From contig WJXW01000002.1 in NCBI GenBank assembly GCA_015832175.1, positions 3,100,001-3,164,000 of the forward strand: DNA of 64,000 nucleotides, given 5' to 3'. This DNA is from Paraphaeosphaeria minitans. Taxonomy: Eukaryota > Ascomycota > Dothideomycetes > Pleosporales > Didymosphaeriaceae. Positions within the stretch are counted from its first letter, which is position 1. Each line of letters opens with the position of its first letter. The notes below the pieces were generated by a model. It ran no database searches and was not told the origin of the DNA. It saw nothing but the letters and a program-made list of their open reading frames with translations. A program made the position numbers and the translations under genes. Positions 45,226 through 56,578 of this stretch are shown in pieces.

Positions 45226-46767
45226 TGTTGCGTAGATGTGAGGTGGGGTGGAGGTGAGTTGAGGTGAGGTAGTAAGGATGTGGCTGAGCAGCTGTCAACC
45301 AGCGTCAGTGATCACTGCAGGTCCAATGCGTAATAAAACGCAGCTTGTGAGATAAGCACGTAGCCGTCGAATCGGCGCCAGAAGCTCAACGCCCGCGCCT
45401 GCACTTCGGCAGTGGAGGTGGAGATGCGACCAGCACGCGGGCAGCCAATGAGGGCATCGCAGTGGAAGCAGCTTGACGACGCCCATCAGACAAAGCCGGC
45501 GGATCAGGGACTCACCTCAGATGGCGCAATGGGACAATGTACGGTGGGTAGTGGTCTGGCAGAGAGCAAAGGGAGCTTTGAAATGGGATCGAGTAAGGAA
45601 GAGACGCAAAGTGGTGGCCCACGACGATGCGATCATGAGCCTTACGTAGGTACGGATATGCGGGCGACGCGCCAACGATGCAAGCTCCACGCCCTGGCGT
45701 TTGAACGCACACGCAGAAAGCGGCCACTTGCTCCTTGCAAAAACAAGAAATGACGCGACCGTCTGCAGGGGCGATTGCGTCTGGTGTTGTGCAGACAAAA
45801 GCCGGTCAACCCTCCAGCTTGTCTCCGCTGTAGGTACCTAGAGATCGATGCCAAGCACCATGTTGCGATGAGATGCAGGGGCTGGACGTGTACCTACGGC
45901 GGGTCTTGAGATTCGCTGTAGCTCGTCTTTGCATCAGCCGCAAGATTCAAGCTGAGCCATTTCCCAGTATCCATCCACGGTAGTCTAGTCTTCCATCTAC
46001 CTATCCATCCACCGTAGTCTAGTCTTCCATCTACCTATCCATCCACGGTAGTCTAGTCTTCCATCTACCTATCCATCCACCGTAGTCTAGTCTTCCATCT
46101 ACCTATCCATCCACGGTAGTCTAGTCTTCCATCTACCTATCCATCCACCGTAGTCTAGTCTTCCATCTACCTATCCATCCACCGTAGTCTAGTCTTCCAT
46201 CTACCTATCCAGACCAGATGTCGCGCAACCGATGAGCAGTTTCTGCGCTGCCACGCTGGACCATGGTCCTGACCACTGACGCCACTTTGCCTGCTAGCGT
46301 TTCCCCGCGCAGAATCACCTGGCCACGCAAGCCACCACCTGGCCAGCCCGTTCCTGAGCCAATTCTAGCCCTTGACCACCTGCATCGCTCGCTTTTGCTT
46401 TGCCCTGCTGCAGATGATTGCTAAACCTTTTGCTTTCATGGAGCGCGCGCCTGTTCATTATTGAATGGATCCATTGCTGTTCTCCAACCTGGGAAAGCGA
46501 CCGATGTCGACTTCCCTAGCTTTCCCCTCATGACAACGCCTATTGCGTGGTACAAGAAATGTGAACGTCCTGACTCCCGGAGGTATCCTCCAACCTTCAA
46601 ATATAGAACATCCTATCGCCTGAAAATGCTGCCACCCAGTCGTGCTGCCCCTCAGTAACTCGCTTGTGAGACCGCTGTTGCCCTTCACTTCCCTTTTCGC
46701 TTCTCTCCACCATCTCCCCAATCGTTTCCTCGCCGACGCTCCCTCCTAGTCCGCTCGCTCGCGTCCC
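45226..46767. other. Intergenic region with minisatellite
   Basis: About 1.5 kb between the AIM21-like 5' end and the TVP18 3' end. The main content is the 34-bp minisatellite at 45971-46211 and a TAGGTACCTA palindrome at 45832. Frames here are short, and none has family likeness. Confidence 0.55.
45971..46211. repeat. 34-bp minisatellite, seven copies, alternating variants
   Basis: Seven head-to-tail 34-bp units (CCATCCACSGTAGTCTAGTC then TTCCATCTACCTAT) start at 45971 and repeat every 34 bp, with a 3-bp remnant after the last. Copies differ only at the ninth base (G or C), in the order G, C, G, C, G, C, C. The true unit is therefore a 68-bp dimer amplified about three times plus one monomer. 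Confidence 0.95.
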
Positions 46768-47587
46768 TCAGATGATCATCTGCGCGACACCTTGTCCACC
46801 CAGAGTCTTGCTGCCCTGGAATGCTTGGCCCTTGAGGCCGGCAAGCGCGTAGAAGATGGCTGCAAACAGCAGAAGCACCGCCGCAGCGATCAAGCTGGTC
46901 ACTCGCGCGGCAATGCTGGCCCATTGTATTGCGCTCATGGCGGCGTAGAGTCCGGCGCGCAGGAAGTTGGTCTCGAATTTGCGAATAATGGTGTCGAACT
47001 TGGGCGACGTCGGGCAGATGCGGAGGAGCAGCGGTACTTCGAGGAAGAGAATGATGGGGGCGTAGATTCTGTACGCGCATTGGAACTAGTCTGCGATGGG
47101 GTACGCTCGTACTCACAGACACACGATGCTGAATGCAATGACCCAATTGGCATTGAACAGATTCGATATTCCGAGCGCGAAGCAGAGGAATATGCAGATT
47201 ACGCCGGTCCTGGCGGTGGTGTCAGCATCTTCGCACCTTCTCTCTTCTCTTCTCTTCTCGGCCGTGGTCCTGTTCGTCTTCCCGCAGGCAACCGTTCCCG
47301 TGCTCGGACACAGTCGTGCCGCAGCATCTTCCCTCGGCGCGCACTTCCGGATGCTCGGCATCACGTCCAAGGCCTGGGGGTGGGCATGATCGAGGGTGTG
47401 CTGCGAAAAAGCGCATGGCATTCAGGCGTACGAGGCTTGCGTGGTGATGATGATTACGGAGGCGAGACTAAGACTAACCATTGAGCGTAGATACCTGTGC
47501 AGCGAGCCGTGTCAGCAACTCGTCCATGGCTCCATCGCGGGCGTCCCTACTGAAATTCCTCGACTTGAACTCTTCGGAAAGCGTCAT
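46768..47587 (-). CDS. TVP18: Golgi membrane protein TVP18
   Basis: Four exons (47551-47587, 47479-47494, 47117-47209, 46768-47068) give 148 residues, the usual length. The second exon is a 16-nt micro-exon that supplies the codons for S-I-Y-A-Q-W. It is needed to link MTLSEEFKSRNF to TGVICIFLCFALGISNLF. Four hydrophobic segments follow, with LLLRICPTSPKFD between the second and third, and the tail FQGSKTLGGQGVAQMII. Tvp18 is a late-Golgi membrane protein found with Tlg2 vesicles; its biochemical job is unclear. The intron after the micro-exon is 269 nt, unusually long for this window, and the other two are 48-56 nt. Confidence 0.9.
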
Positions 47588-48072
47588 GTTGATAGACGTA
47601 GCTTCTTGAAGCTCTGTTCCTGGGTGCGGTGCGGTGGTTTGCGGTGGTGTAGGAGTGTAGCGTCGTGGGTGAGCTCTACTGGGGTGCTGGAGCTCAGCCG
47701 CGTACCAAGCAAACGATGACAGTCCCGGCTAGCTGGAATGCGCTCTGATATAAGGTGCCAAAGAAGTGACGCGCAAGGCAAGGTGGCGGTGCAGCGTGAA
47801 AGCGTGGAAGTGTGGAAGCGATGTGAAGGTTGGCGGCTGGCAGTCCGGCAGCGCGGTGAAGGGATGTGGTCGTCGGCAGAAGCTGTGGAGTCCACGTAAC
47901 GGGCGGCACGGCGGCAGCAGGTGAGTGAGGCTTGAGGCTTGAGCGCGCTCGTACTGGTACTAGCGCGCTTCTCGAAAGAACCCAGGGTCTCGCTCTCGCT
48001 TGCCCTCAGCGGACACACTGCGCACTGCGCCAGCCGCCGCTTACGTTTTGCCATGTTTGTTTTTGGTTTCAC
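47588..48072. promoter_or_regulatory. Shared divergent promoter, TVP18 / TAD2
   Basis: About 485 bp between outward-facing starts. The TVP18 side contains GTGGTTTGCGGTG-like purine-rich DNA. No specific site is assigned, and no coding sequence is supported. Confidence 0.45.
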
Positions 48073-48973
48073 ATGGCCTCGCAACTTCCTCAAGAGCGGC
48101 TGCCTGAGTACGAAGGAAACATGGGTACAATCCTTAGCTCGCCTGCGGGTGCCGTGCCCGACCTGGTCACTCAACCTCACCACCCTTTCGAGCACACCGA
48201 GCCTCAGCCTTGCCAAGCCCCTGCTGCAGATCACGACGCAGACGACATGGACCCGGACGAGAGGGCGTATCACGAGCACTTCATGCGCGAGGCCATAAAA
48301 ATGGCAAGTTCCTCGCCGTCTGCCTGCTTGCTCTGAGCTCTACGCTCTACGCCCTTTCACATCTCGGCTCGGCTAACCTTTGAGTCGACCACAGGCCGAA
48401 CTTGCACTCAAAAGCGACGAGACACCAGTCGGCTGTGTCTTTGTTCGCAATGGCGAGGTCTTCGGTCGCGGCATGAACGAGACGAACCGCACCCTGAATG
48501 GCACCCGGCATGCCGAGTTTGTTGCGTTGGCCGGCATCTTGTCCAAGCATCCCATCAGCGACCTGAAGGAGACGGACCTCTACGTTACGGTTGAGCCCTG
48601 TGTCATGTGCGCCTCGATGCTGCGTCAGTATGCCATCCGTGCCGTCTACTTTGGATGCTGGAATGAGCGATTTGGAGGCACAGGAGGCGTGCTCAACATC
48701 CACTCTGAGTAGGTTTCCTCATCTGCTGGCGAAGCGCAGTCACTGACATGCTACAGTCCAAGCGTCGACAGACCCTACCCCGTCACCGGCGGCATCTTCA
48801 GAGAGGAAGCCATCATGTTGCTGCGCAAGTTCTACGTGCAGGAGAATGAGAAGGCGCCGGAGCCCAAGCAGAAGAAGACGCGCGAGCTGAAGACGGAGAT
48901 TCTTCCCATGGACATCCACGCACCCAAGTCTACTCCAACCCCCCCGGTCGGTGCCTCCACACTACGTGCCTGA
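48073..48973 (+). CDS. TAD2: tRNA-specific adenosine deaminase catalytic subunit TAD2
   Basis: Three exons (48073-48303, 48395-48708, 48757-48973) give 253 residues. The zinc-binding deaminase motifs are HAEFVAL (His116 and catalytic Glu118) and PCVMC (Cys146, Cys149). TPVGCVFVRNG and GTGGVLNIHSDPS complete the fold. With Tad3, Tad2 converts adenosine 34 of several tRNAs to inosine. The first intron is GC-AG: after ATG comes GCAAGT, and the ACCACAG acceptor restores IKMAELAL. The 70-residue N-terminal extension before HEHFMREAIKM is acidic and Pro-rich, and an internal Met at 48121 could be an alternative start. The C-terminal tail is lysine-rich. Confidence 0.92.
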
Positions 48974-50340
48974 ATGACTTTACGACTTTCATACATCGAT
49001 ACCCATTTGCATACGATTCCTTCTTCACCCACACCACGTGCCTTGTAACAGGCTGCGGGCACAGCTCCTCTTTTCATGTATCAAATAGTCAATGTTTTTT
49101 TACTTAATCACAATGTCTCTGCTGTCGAACCAGGATCATGTGTGTTTCAAACTTCCTGGGTTGCCGCCGGTTCTGTTGTTGCGTCATTCCTACCCTTTCC
49201 GTTGGCTGTTCAAGCCCCTCATGCTTACGTAACATTGTATGGACCCGTCGCACCTTCTGAACGCAGAACAACGTGATGTCTTGAAGGCGGTCATACACGT
49301 CGTTCCTGAGGGCATAGAGGTTACTTGGGGTCCATCGGCGGAGGGCAAGGAAGTTTGGCAGTACGACGGCGACAGATTCATCGAAGGAGAGGTGCTGCAG
49401 GAAATTGTTGGCGCGTAAGCCCAGGTAGCTTCGAGTGGCAGTGCTGCTCCAAGGCTGTATGATCCTGTATCGGATGATCGGTTGGATCCGTTGCTCCTGC
49501 AAGATTCCGATCCCAGATCGCCGTGGCGGGTTCGGCATAGTGCGCCTGCCTGGGCGTAGAGGGTTGATCATGGAGGCTTGCGGGGAGACGGACGGGCCAG
49601 CATGTCCGAGCAGCAGAAAGCGGGCATCTCTGCGTCACAGAATGTTGTCGCGAATCGTGGCAGGACTGGTCTGTAGATACGTACGGTTATGGAAGTTAGT
49701 TATATCCAGGCGAGATTGGGGGGAAGTGGGGTCCAACACAACTTTTCGAGTATTGCTTTGTAGGTGCAGAGGGAGAGGGAGGGAGGGAGGGAGGGAGACA
49801 TTTCGACCCTGCAGGTCAAGACGGCGATGCTGGAACACCCTCTGCATTGCATTACACGCACTCCCGCGGCTAAGCTACACGGCTACGCTACGCAGAACCA
49901 CCACATGGCCCTGCAATGCAGCTCCACCACGACGCGCCCCAGGTATCATATATGCATCGTCCAATTCCATTCCAAGCGGTGAGAAACTACAAGATGGGAA
50001 AGGCAACTACGTCGACCAGACGCCGCTCCAAACGAACAGATCGAAATGGAAATCAGAGCATGTGTTGGCTTTGGGATTATCCAACCCGCCCGATACCCTG
50101 GCAGGCAGCAAATATCAAACATCGAAGCTTTCCACTCGGACAAAAGGGGAAGCAGGTCTAGAAGGACAAACGCCAGTCGCGGAGTGTATAGCGGGTAATC
50201 ACGCGCTCGATTTGGACAGTGAATCGAATCGTTCAACTCTTTCTTTGAGGCGGGGATGTCTCCATGGATATCTTTAGCTGTAGCTCGAAGTGTAGTGGCG
50301 ACACCGGAGATCAGCCCAAAGCGCTCTGCTGCCGCCATAG
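48974..50340. other. Convergent intergenic region
   Basis: About 1.4 kb between TAD2 (+) and the DUF7918-like gene (-) 3' ends. It holds a GGGA microsatellite at 49769. A 280-codon plus-strand frame (49435-50277) and a 155-codon minus-strand frame (49104-49571) overlap, and neither shows a domain, signal or good start, so I call no gene. Confidence 0.45.
49769..49798. repeat. (GGGA)n microsatellite
   Basis: About six GGGA-type units in a purine-only tract. The G-runs could support a G-quadruplex on the plus strand. Confidence 0.85.
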
Positions 50341-52218
50341 TCACAGCTCGTCGTCTTCCTCCATCTTGGTTTCTACGATGCTGGGCGTGGGAAGGTGGCC
50401 TTCGGAGTTGCCGCGTTCCTTCTGAGCTTCTGCAAGCGTGGCGCCTAGGCTCTTGCGCACGCCTTCATCGAAGCCGGGTAATGATGCGCGCTGCTTCTTG
50501 AACGGCGAGCCAACGCTGGTCTCGGAGGCCAGGTCAGGGACTGACAATTTGACGGCCAATGTGGAGTCGATTTCGCCGGCGGGTACGGGGGTGCCTGAGA
50601 TTGGCGACCCTGAAGCACCGCGATTCGCGGACTCTCCCGTCTGATTGAGCGGCTCGGCGGAATGCTGCCGTTTGAGCTAAACAATGTCAGTAACGCTGGA
50701 CAAGATCATTTGATTCTGCTGACCTTAATTTTCCGCACGCCCTCCTCGAGTTCGCCCTCGCGCTGAGCATCCTCGGGGGACAGCAGCGCTTTTCCGCTAA
50801 GATCCTTGTCTTCTTCATCTTCCACGTTGATGTTGACATGGTCGTCGTCGTCTTCAGCATCGCTGTCCATGGCATCTTCGCTTCGCTTCCCCTTGCCATC
50901 TTTTTGCGCGGACTCGCGGTAACCAGCAAAGTTCTTGGTGCCTGTCGTAGCGTTGAGCGGCTTCAAAGCGCTCAGATCCAGACCACCAGACTTCCTCCGT
51001 GGGGTTGGCTCTGCGGCCTTCTTCTTCTCCGTCGCGAGAATGCCCATCTTACGAAGTTGGCCTGTTATTTGTCAGTAATTAGTCATCGGTCCGTGGTGTC
51101 GTTACTCACGCTCTCCGCGGTACAAGAAGGTGAAGACGGCATATGGCTTGTCCGGAGGATCAATGCCCGTCACTGTCTGGGTGCTGATGGACTTGGGGTC
51201 TAGCGTCTTGGGCTTCGCAAAGCTCGTGGTGTGGTCTACATCTTCGCCTTCGCCGTTCTGGGTGTTCTCGTCGTCGTCGTGCGCGTCAAATTGCGGCGAG
51301 TACTCGCCGCGCTTGATCTCGCCACTAGCGAGGACGCGGAAGAGGGCGACCTTGATCTGGCCGGCGGCTTCGGGCTGCGGCGGTTCGTCATCCGAGTCGG
51401 AGTCTGAGGTGAAGAAGTCATCGTTGCCTGAGAGCGATTCGACAGGGGCGTCTTGGTTCTCGCCATAGCGCAGCACGCCGTTGCTCTCGCGGCGCGACTC
51501 GTCCTCGTTGGCCTTTTCTTCCCGTCGCTTCCTTCGCTTCTTCTCAAGGCGCTGCTTCCGCCGCTCAATGGTGGCGGCCACGTCTTTGCCTTCCAAGTCC
51601 AATCCGTTCAGCCAGCGCTCAAGGCCGACTTCGCGGAACAAAAACTCGCGCTCAGCCAGACCACCACCTTCTGACTCGGGGACACTAACCCACCGCGAGT
51701 TCACCCATGTCTCCTCCCCACGCCGCAGCAGCGTCGCGACCTCCTCCTTTGCCCTGCCGTCAAAGTAAATGTATGCGGCGATTGTCTCGTTTGGCGATGA
51801 CGTGAGGGGCTTGTACGGCGCGATCAGTTTATTGCCAGCGAGGCCAGGCGCTCCGACGAGCTGAGCCCGCGGGTGGGGGTCGTCGGGGGTCGGCTTCGGG
51901 GTGGAGTAGGGGACGTGGAGGCCGGGCGTGAGGAGCGTGATGGAGATGGCGAAGGTGGATTGCTCCGGTTTGGTGGCGCCGGTGGGAACTTTGGCGGGCG
52001 GGACGGGGATATACGAGGTGATGCGTTGGGCCCTGGTCTGCTTTTGTATCGAATACTCGGCAAGTGGGCCATTCGGCGTGTCTAGGTTCAGGTCAGGACA
52101 TGAGGCGCCGTGTGGGCTGGGGCACGTTACGTATGGAAACGGCCTGTCACAGTCACAGTCAGTCAGGGAGTCAGCGGCATGCTTGGACGACACGTACCAA
52201 GCCCAAGAAGCAAGGCAT
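50341..52218 (-). CDS. DUF7918-like fungal protein of unknown function (5' exon uncertain)
   Basis: Three exons are clear in phase: 50341-50676, 50724-51061, and a large one ending at 51110 that is open upstream to about 52,150. The conserved part starts GPLAEYSIQKQTRAQRITSY and continues with TIAAYIYFDGRAKEE, ALFRVLASGEIKRGEY and PYAVFTFLYRGERQLRKMG. That layout fits the beta-rich fungal DUF7918 module at the N-terminus of otherwise disordered proteins. The middle has a strongly basic run (RRKQRLEKKRRKRREE), probably a nuclear signal. The C-terminal region is acidic. The large exon has no in-frame ATG, so a short 5' exon beginning near ATG 52218 is likely. I could not fit a strong donor/acceptor pair in phase. 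Confidence 0.68.
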
Positions 52219-52991
52219 CTTGGTTGTGCGAGCGGCCTGGGACTACCAGGCTAGAGGCGCGGTCGAGGGGCAGGCGACGAGCTGTCCCGCTTCTACGTGA
52301 TGCGATGGACAGGGCCTCGCCGAGGAGGGTACTTGCGACGACGGGAGCGGGGGGCGCCGTGAGTAATTGTGTAGCTATCTATCCGACGGGCGCCTGGACT
52401 GTATTTGTATCGGCGAGGGGATACGGTGAGGCAGCGCAGACCGTAACGGGCGCTCCCGCGGGGCTAAACCACAAGATCCGAGCCTTGGCACGTGGTGGTT
52501 GTCGACGGTCGGCGAGCCGCAGGCTCAGGGCATGTCTAGCTCGGGCAAATACTTTGTACTTTGTGGCCGTCTGCTGAGGATTGTGAGTTGTTGTCGTCGA
52601 AGCCACAGAAGCTCTGCAGGTGTGAGAACGACCAAGCCAATCAGGGTCCGCTTCGCTAAACGCACCCCGCATTGCCGCCCGTGTCTTTGCGCTCATCCTC
52701 GCGACTGCGCCAAGTGCTGCTCGTGAGACCGACGCCTTGTCTGGCCGACCCCCTACGCGTGTTTTCCTCTTGTATTGTCCTCTGCAGTCGATCAAGACGC
52801 CCGTCGGGATCATCACCACTAGGGCCCAGCGTTCGCCGGAAGCTGGCTATATCATGTCGTCATCAAATAGCCAGACGATAAGAACGTGCTCTTGCGGTTG
52901 ATGCAAGTACCTAGGTAGTCAGCAACAACCTTGATCTGCTTGTTGTCCCAAACGCCCCCGTGTACACTAATATACATCATATGCCTACATG
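52219..52991. other. Intergenic region
   Basis: About 770 bp between the DUF7918-like 5' end and the HAD-hydrolase 3' end. A TACCTAGGTAG motif lies at 52908-52918. No supported gene. Confidence 0.5.
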
Positions 52992-54048
52992 TCAAGCCTC
53001 TTTGCCAGGACTAGAGCGTTTCGACTTGAGCTCCCAGCGCGCCTCGATATACTTGTCGTACTCCACCAGCTCGTCGAGGCCACGCACGACGTGGACCCAG
53101 TTATCAACTAGCTCAATTGACCTCGTCTCAAGCGGTGCTTTGCTTTCTACTTCCCGTTTTCCCCCACCCAGCTTATAGTTGCGGTCAATAAGCAGAGACT
53201 GCCACTCTGCGTTCGTCGCACCAAGGTAGTCTTGACCGATCGAGTCGCCGACGTACAGCTTATGGCATTCGTCCATTGATCCTAAGGCTTTCCCCAAATC
53301 GCGTGCAGCGTTGAAAATGCGCTTGTCGGGCTTCTCAACGCCAACATCGTAGGAATGAACGACGAAGCTGATGTCCTCTGAATCGGCAATCGGTCCGATT
53401 TCTGAGCCCACACGTCTGGGTTGGACGTTCAGGCCTAGTGAGGACAGAATTGAGGGAACACGGTCATCCGAGTTCGATATAACTCCTACAACAATCTTCT
53501 CCCACCTCCAGGGAGATGTGGAGGGTTGAGCACGAGCTTGTCGGAGCTTGTCGAATAAGGCCTTGGCGTCCGGGAACAGAGTATAGCCTTCGGAGCTGGA
53601 GTAAAGCTTCAGCAGCTCTGCTACAAGGGCATCCGGGACTTCTTCTTGGGGCTTAAGAAATGGCTGGAAAGTGCCCCGGATGACCTTTCTATCGTATAAG
53701 CCATCAACTTGACAGAAGTATCTTGATTATACGTACGTTTGCCCACCATTTCTGTGCTCCCAGACCCGTCTCTTTTCCATAGTTTGGGTTCTCAGAGGAT
53801 TGACGCTTGTATGACTGTTTGAAAGATTCGCTGACCGGTTTATACTCTGCCGGGGTCCACTGCTCGATCGGCATTGAGCTCGCAGCATCCGCAGCACAAT
53901 TGATTCCGTGACGTTGCGCCGCAAGTGCATACGCTGCTGGGATCCCTACATTAGGCTTGTATAGAGTTCCAAAGGCATCGAAACACAGCAACAGATTTTT
54001 GCTGAACCGATTATAGCCCGCCCCCTGCAATGGTTGTGTAGCGTGCAT
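52992..54048 (-). CDS. HAD-like hydrolase (HDHD3-type)
   Basis: Two exons (53737-54048, 52992-53684) give 334 residues. HAD motif I is LLLCFDAFGTLYKP, with the nucleophile Asp24 and Phe at the +2 position where many phosphatases have Asp, as in the HDHD3 subgroup. Motif II is VVGVISNSDDR, motif III is the Lys in GVEKPDKRIF, and motif IV is LYVGDSIGQDYLGA. Splicing with a GTACGT donor joins KWWANV to IRGTFQPFL in frame. The substrate is unknown. The tail after WELKSKRSS is basic. The nearest upstream frame start is not an ATG, so the Met at 54048 is used. Confidence 0.87.
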
Positions 54049-54996
<948 letters not shown>

Positions 54997-55709
54997 GAGA
55001 GGACTTTGCATGGGCGTCGGCGTTGTTCGGATACGGGCATCTTTGCAGCTGGATGGCTGTTAAGAGATATCCACGAGGTAGGCAGAGGTCATACTAGGTT
55101 CATGTGCTTTCCCATGCCTCTTCCCAGATGCACTTTCGATTCGGTGGTCCTTTTGGTTTCTAAAATTTATAATCGAAACCCCTTGCCCCTCGTTCCATTC
55201 TCTGGACGATCTTTCCTGCCTCGTTCGTGGTTAGGGATACTACTCTTGAGCTATCAGAAAGTTGTCGCAGCACATCACGCGCTTCTCTCACTCTCGCCCT
55301 GGTGACGTGTTGCTGAGTAACCTCGTCGTTACCCTTTCGCGCGCCAAGATGTTTCCGTTTGTCAGTCATAAGCTCGTACTTGCGCCCTCGACCCCTCAAT
55401 CTCTACCTCGAGCTGCCTCCGTTTGACGACCTCTCTCGAGCGTCAAGGTGCCAGCCTCGCCTTTCAACTCTGTATCTTACACCGCAATACACCCGAATTG
55501 TACCTCTCAACGTCTACCTCGTGCCTGACATTGTGTGTTTCGTGCCTCAAGACATCTAACTTGGGCTTCACGGCCTCTGTCCTGCGCCTAACGGCGCCTG
55601 TCTCCACTTTCCGGCGTGTGCCTCCCGTCTTACGACCTTGGTATCGCTCCCCGCGACTTCTGCGCTCTTCCCCTCGCCCGAGTCAGCATCGACCCGCCAC
55701 AATTGCAAT
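54997..55709. other. Intergenic region
   Basis: About 700 bp between DPM1 and the broken BTB gene. It is pyrimidine-rich from 55,380 on, which fits the leader of a formerly active downstream gene. No supported gene. Confidence 0.45.
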
Positions 55710-56578
55710 GGCTTCCCCGGCAAACCTGAGGAAGTGGGAGCAAACGCTTGAGCACTACGCACCCATCGAAAAGAAGCTGGGCACGTTCGACTTCTGTGTT
55801 GCCCAGCCCGGGTCAACACAGAGCATCCAGACTTGATATCTGGTATTGAATTGAAAAAGCTTGATCGGCGCTGACATGATGCTCGTACAGTCTTGGAAGC
55901 ACTTCTATGGAGGTGAAATTCATTTCGAATCTGGGGGAAGAGTACACGTGGTGCATCTCCAAAGCGCTCCTTTCGCACCATTCCGGCTACTTCCAGCGTG
56001 CGTGCCAGTCGAATACCTTCATCGAGGGGCAGGCGAACAAGATTGTGGTCCCGGAATTCGACCCTGATGTCTTCAAGATGTTCGTGTGGTTCATCTATTA
56101 CGGCTATTAACCTTTCAAGGACGATCTGTCCGACCACTTTCGTGTGCGCGACAGCGCGAAGGCTTGGGTCCTCGGCGATTACCTGGACGCGGTCGAGTTC
56201 AAGAACTTCGCCATCCGCCATCTGTACGACCTGTACATACCGCCGCCTGGACCCGGCAACCGCCCGAAAACTGGCATAGACCCCGAAATGGTTAGCTACT
56301 GCTGCTCCAAGACTGCATCGGGCTCTCGCCTCTATCGGCTCGTCACAGCCTTTCTGGTCCAGAATTGGCACCGCAATAATATCGTACACTATCATCGTGA
56401 CAACCGACAATCGTGGGATCAGATATGGGTGGGCCATCGTGGCATAGTGTCCGACATGCTCTTCTATACCCAAGAGGAGATGAGCACGAGATTTAGCTAC
56501 GAGCGTAATATCGTGTCCTTCTTGGAGAAGTCCACTGATACCGATGAGTCTGCAGCTTCTGCTAATGAAAGCGATTGA
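55710..56578 (+). pseudogene. BTB/POZ-domain gene interrupted by a stop codon
   Basis: The BTB fold is readable from 55907: EYTWCISKALLSHHSGYFQR, KIVVPEFDPDVFKMFVWFIYYG. It then meets TAA at 56108-56110 and continues in the same frame with PFKDDLSDHFRVRDSAKAWVLGDYLDA and FKNFAIRHLYDLY, to a natural stop at 56578. Upstream, MASPANLRKWEQTLEHYAP from 55710 may be the original first exon, with an acceptor at CGTACAG near 55,890, but no clean donor in phase was found. A spliced bypass of the TAA would delete core BTB strands. I read this as a recently broken gene. A genuine short form or stop readthrough cannot be excluded. BTB proteins of this fungal type are of unknown role. Confidence 0.65.

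Noticed and set aside
49435..50277. 280-codon plus-strand frame
   Set aside because: Includes the GGGA repeat, has no recognisable motif, and overlaps an equally long minus-strand frame, so it is not supported.
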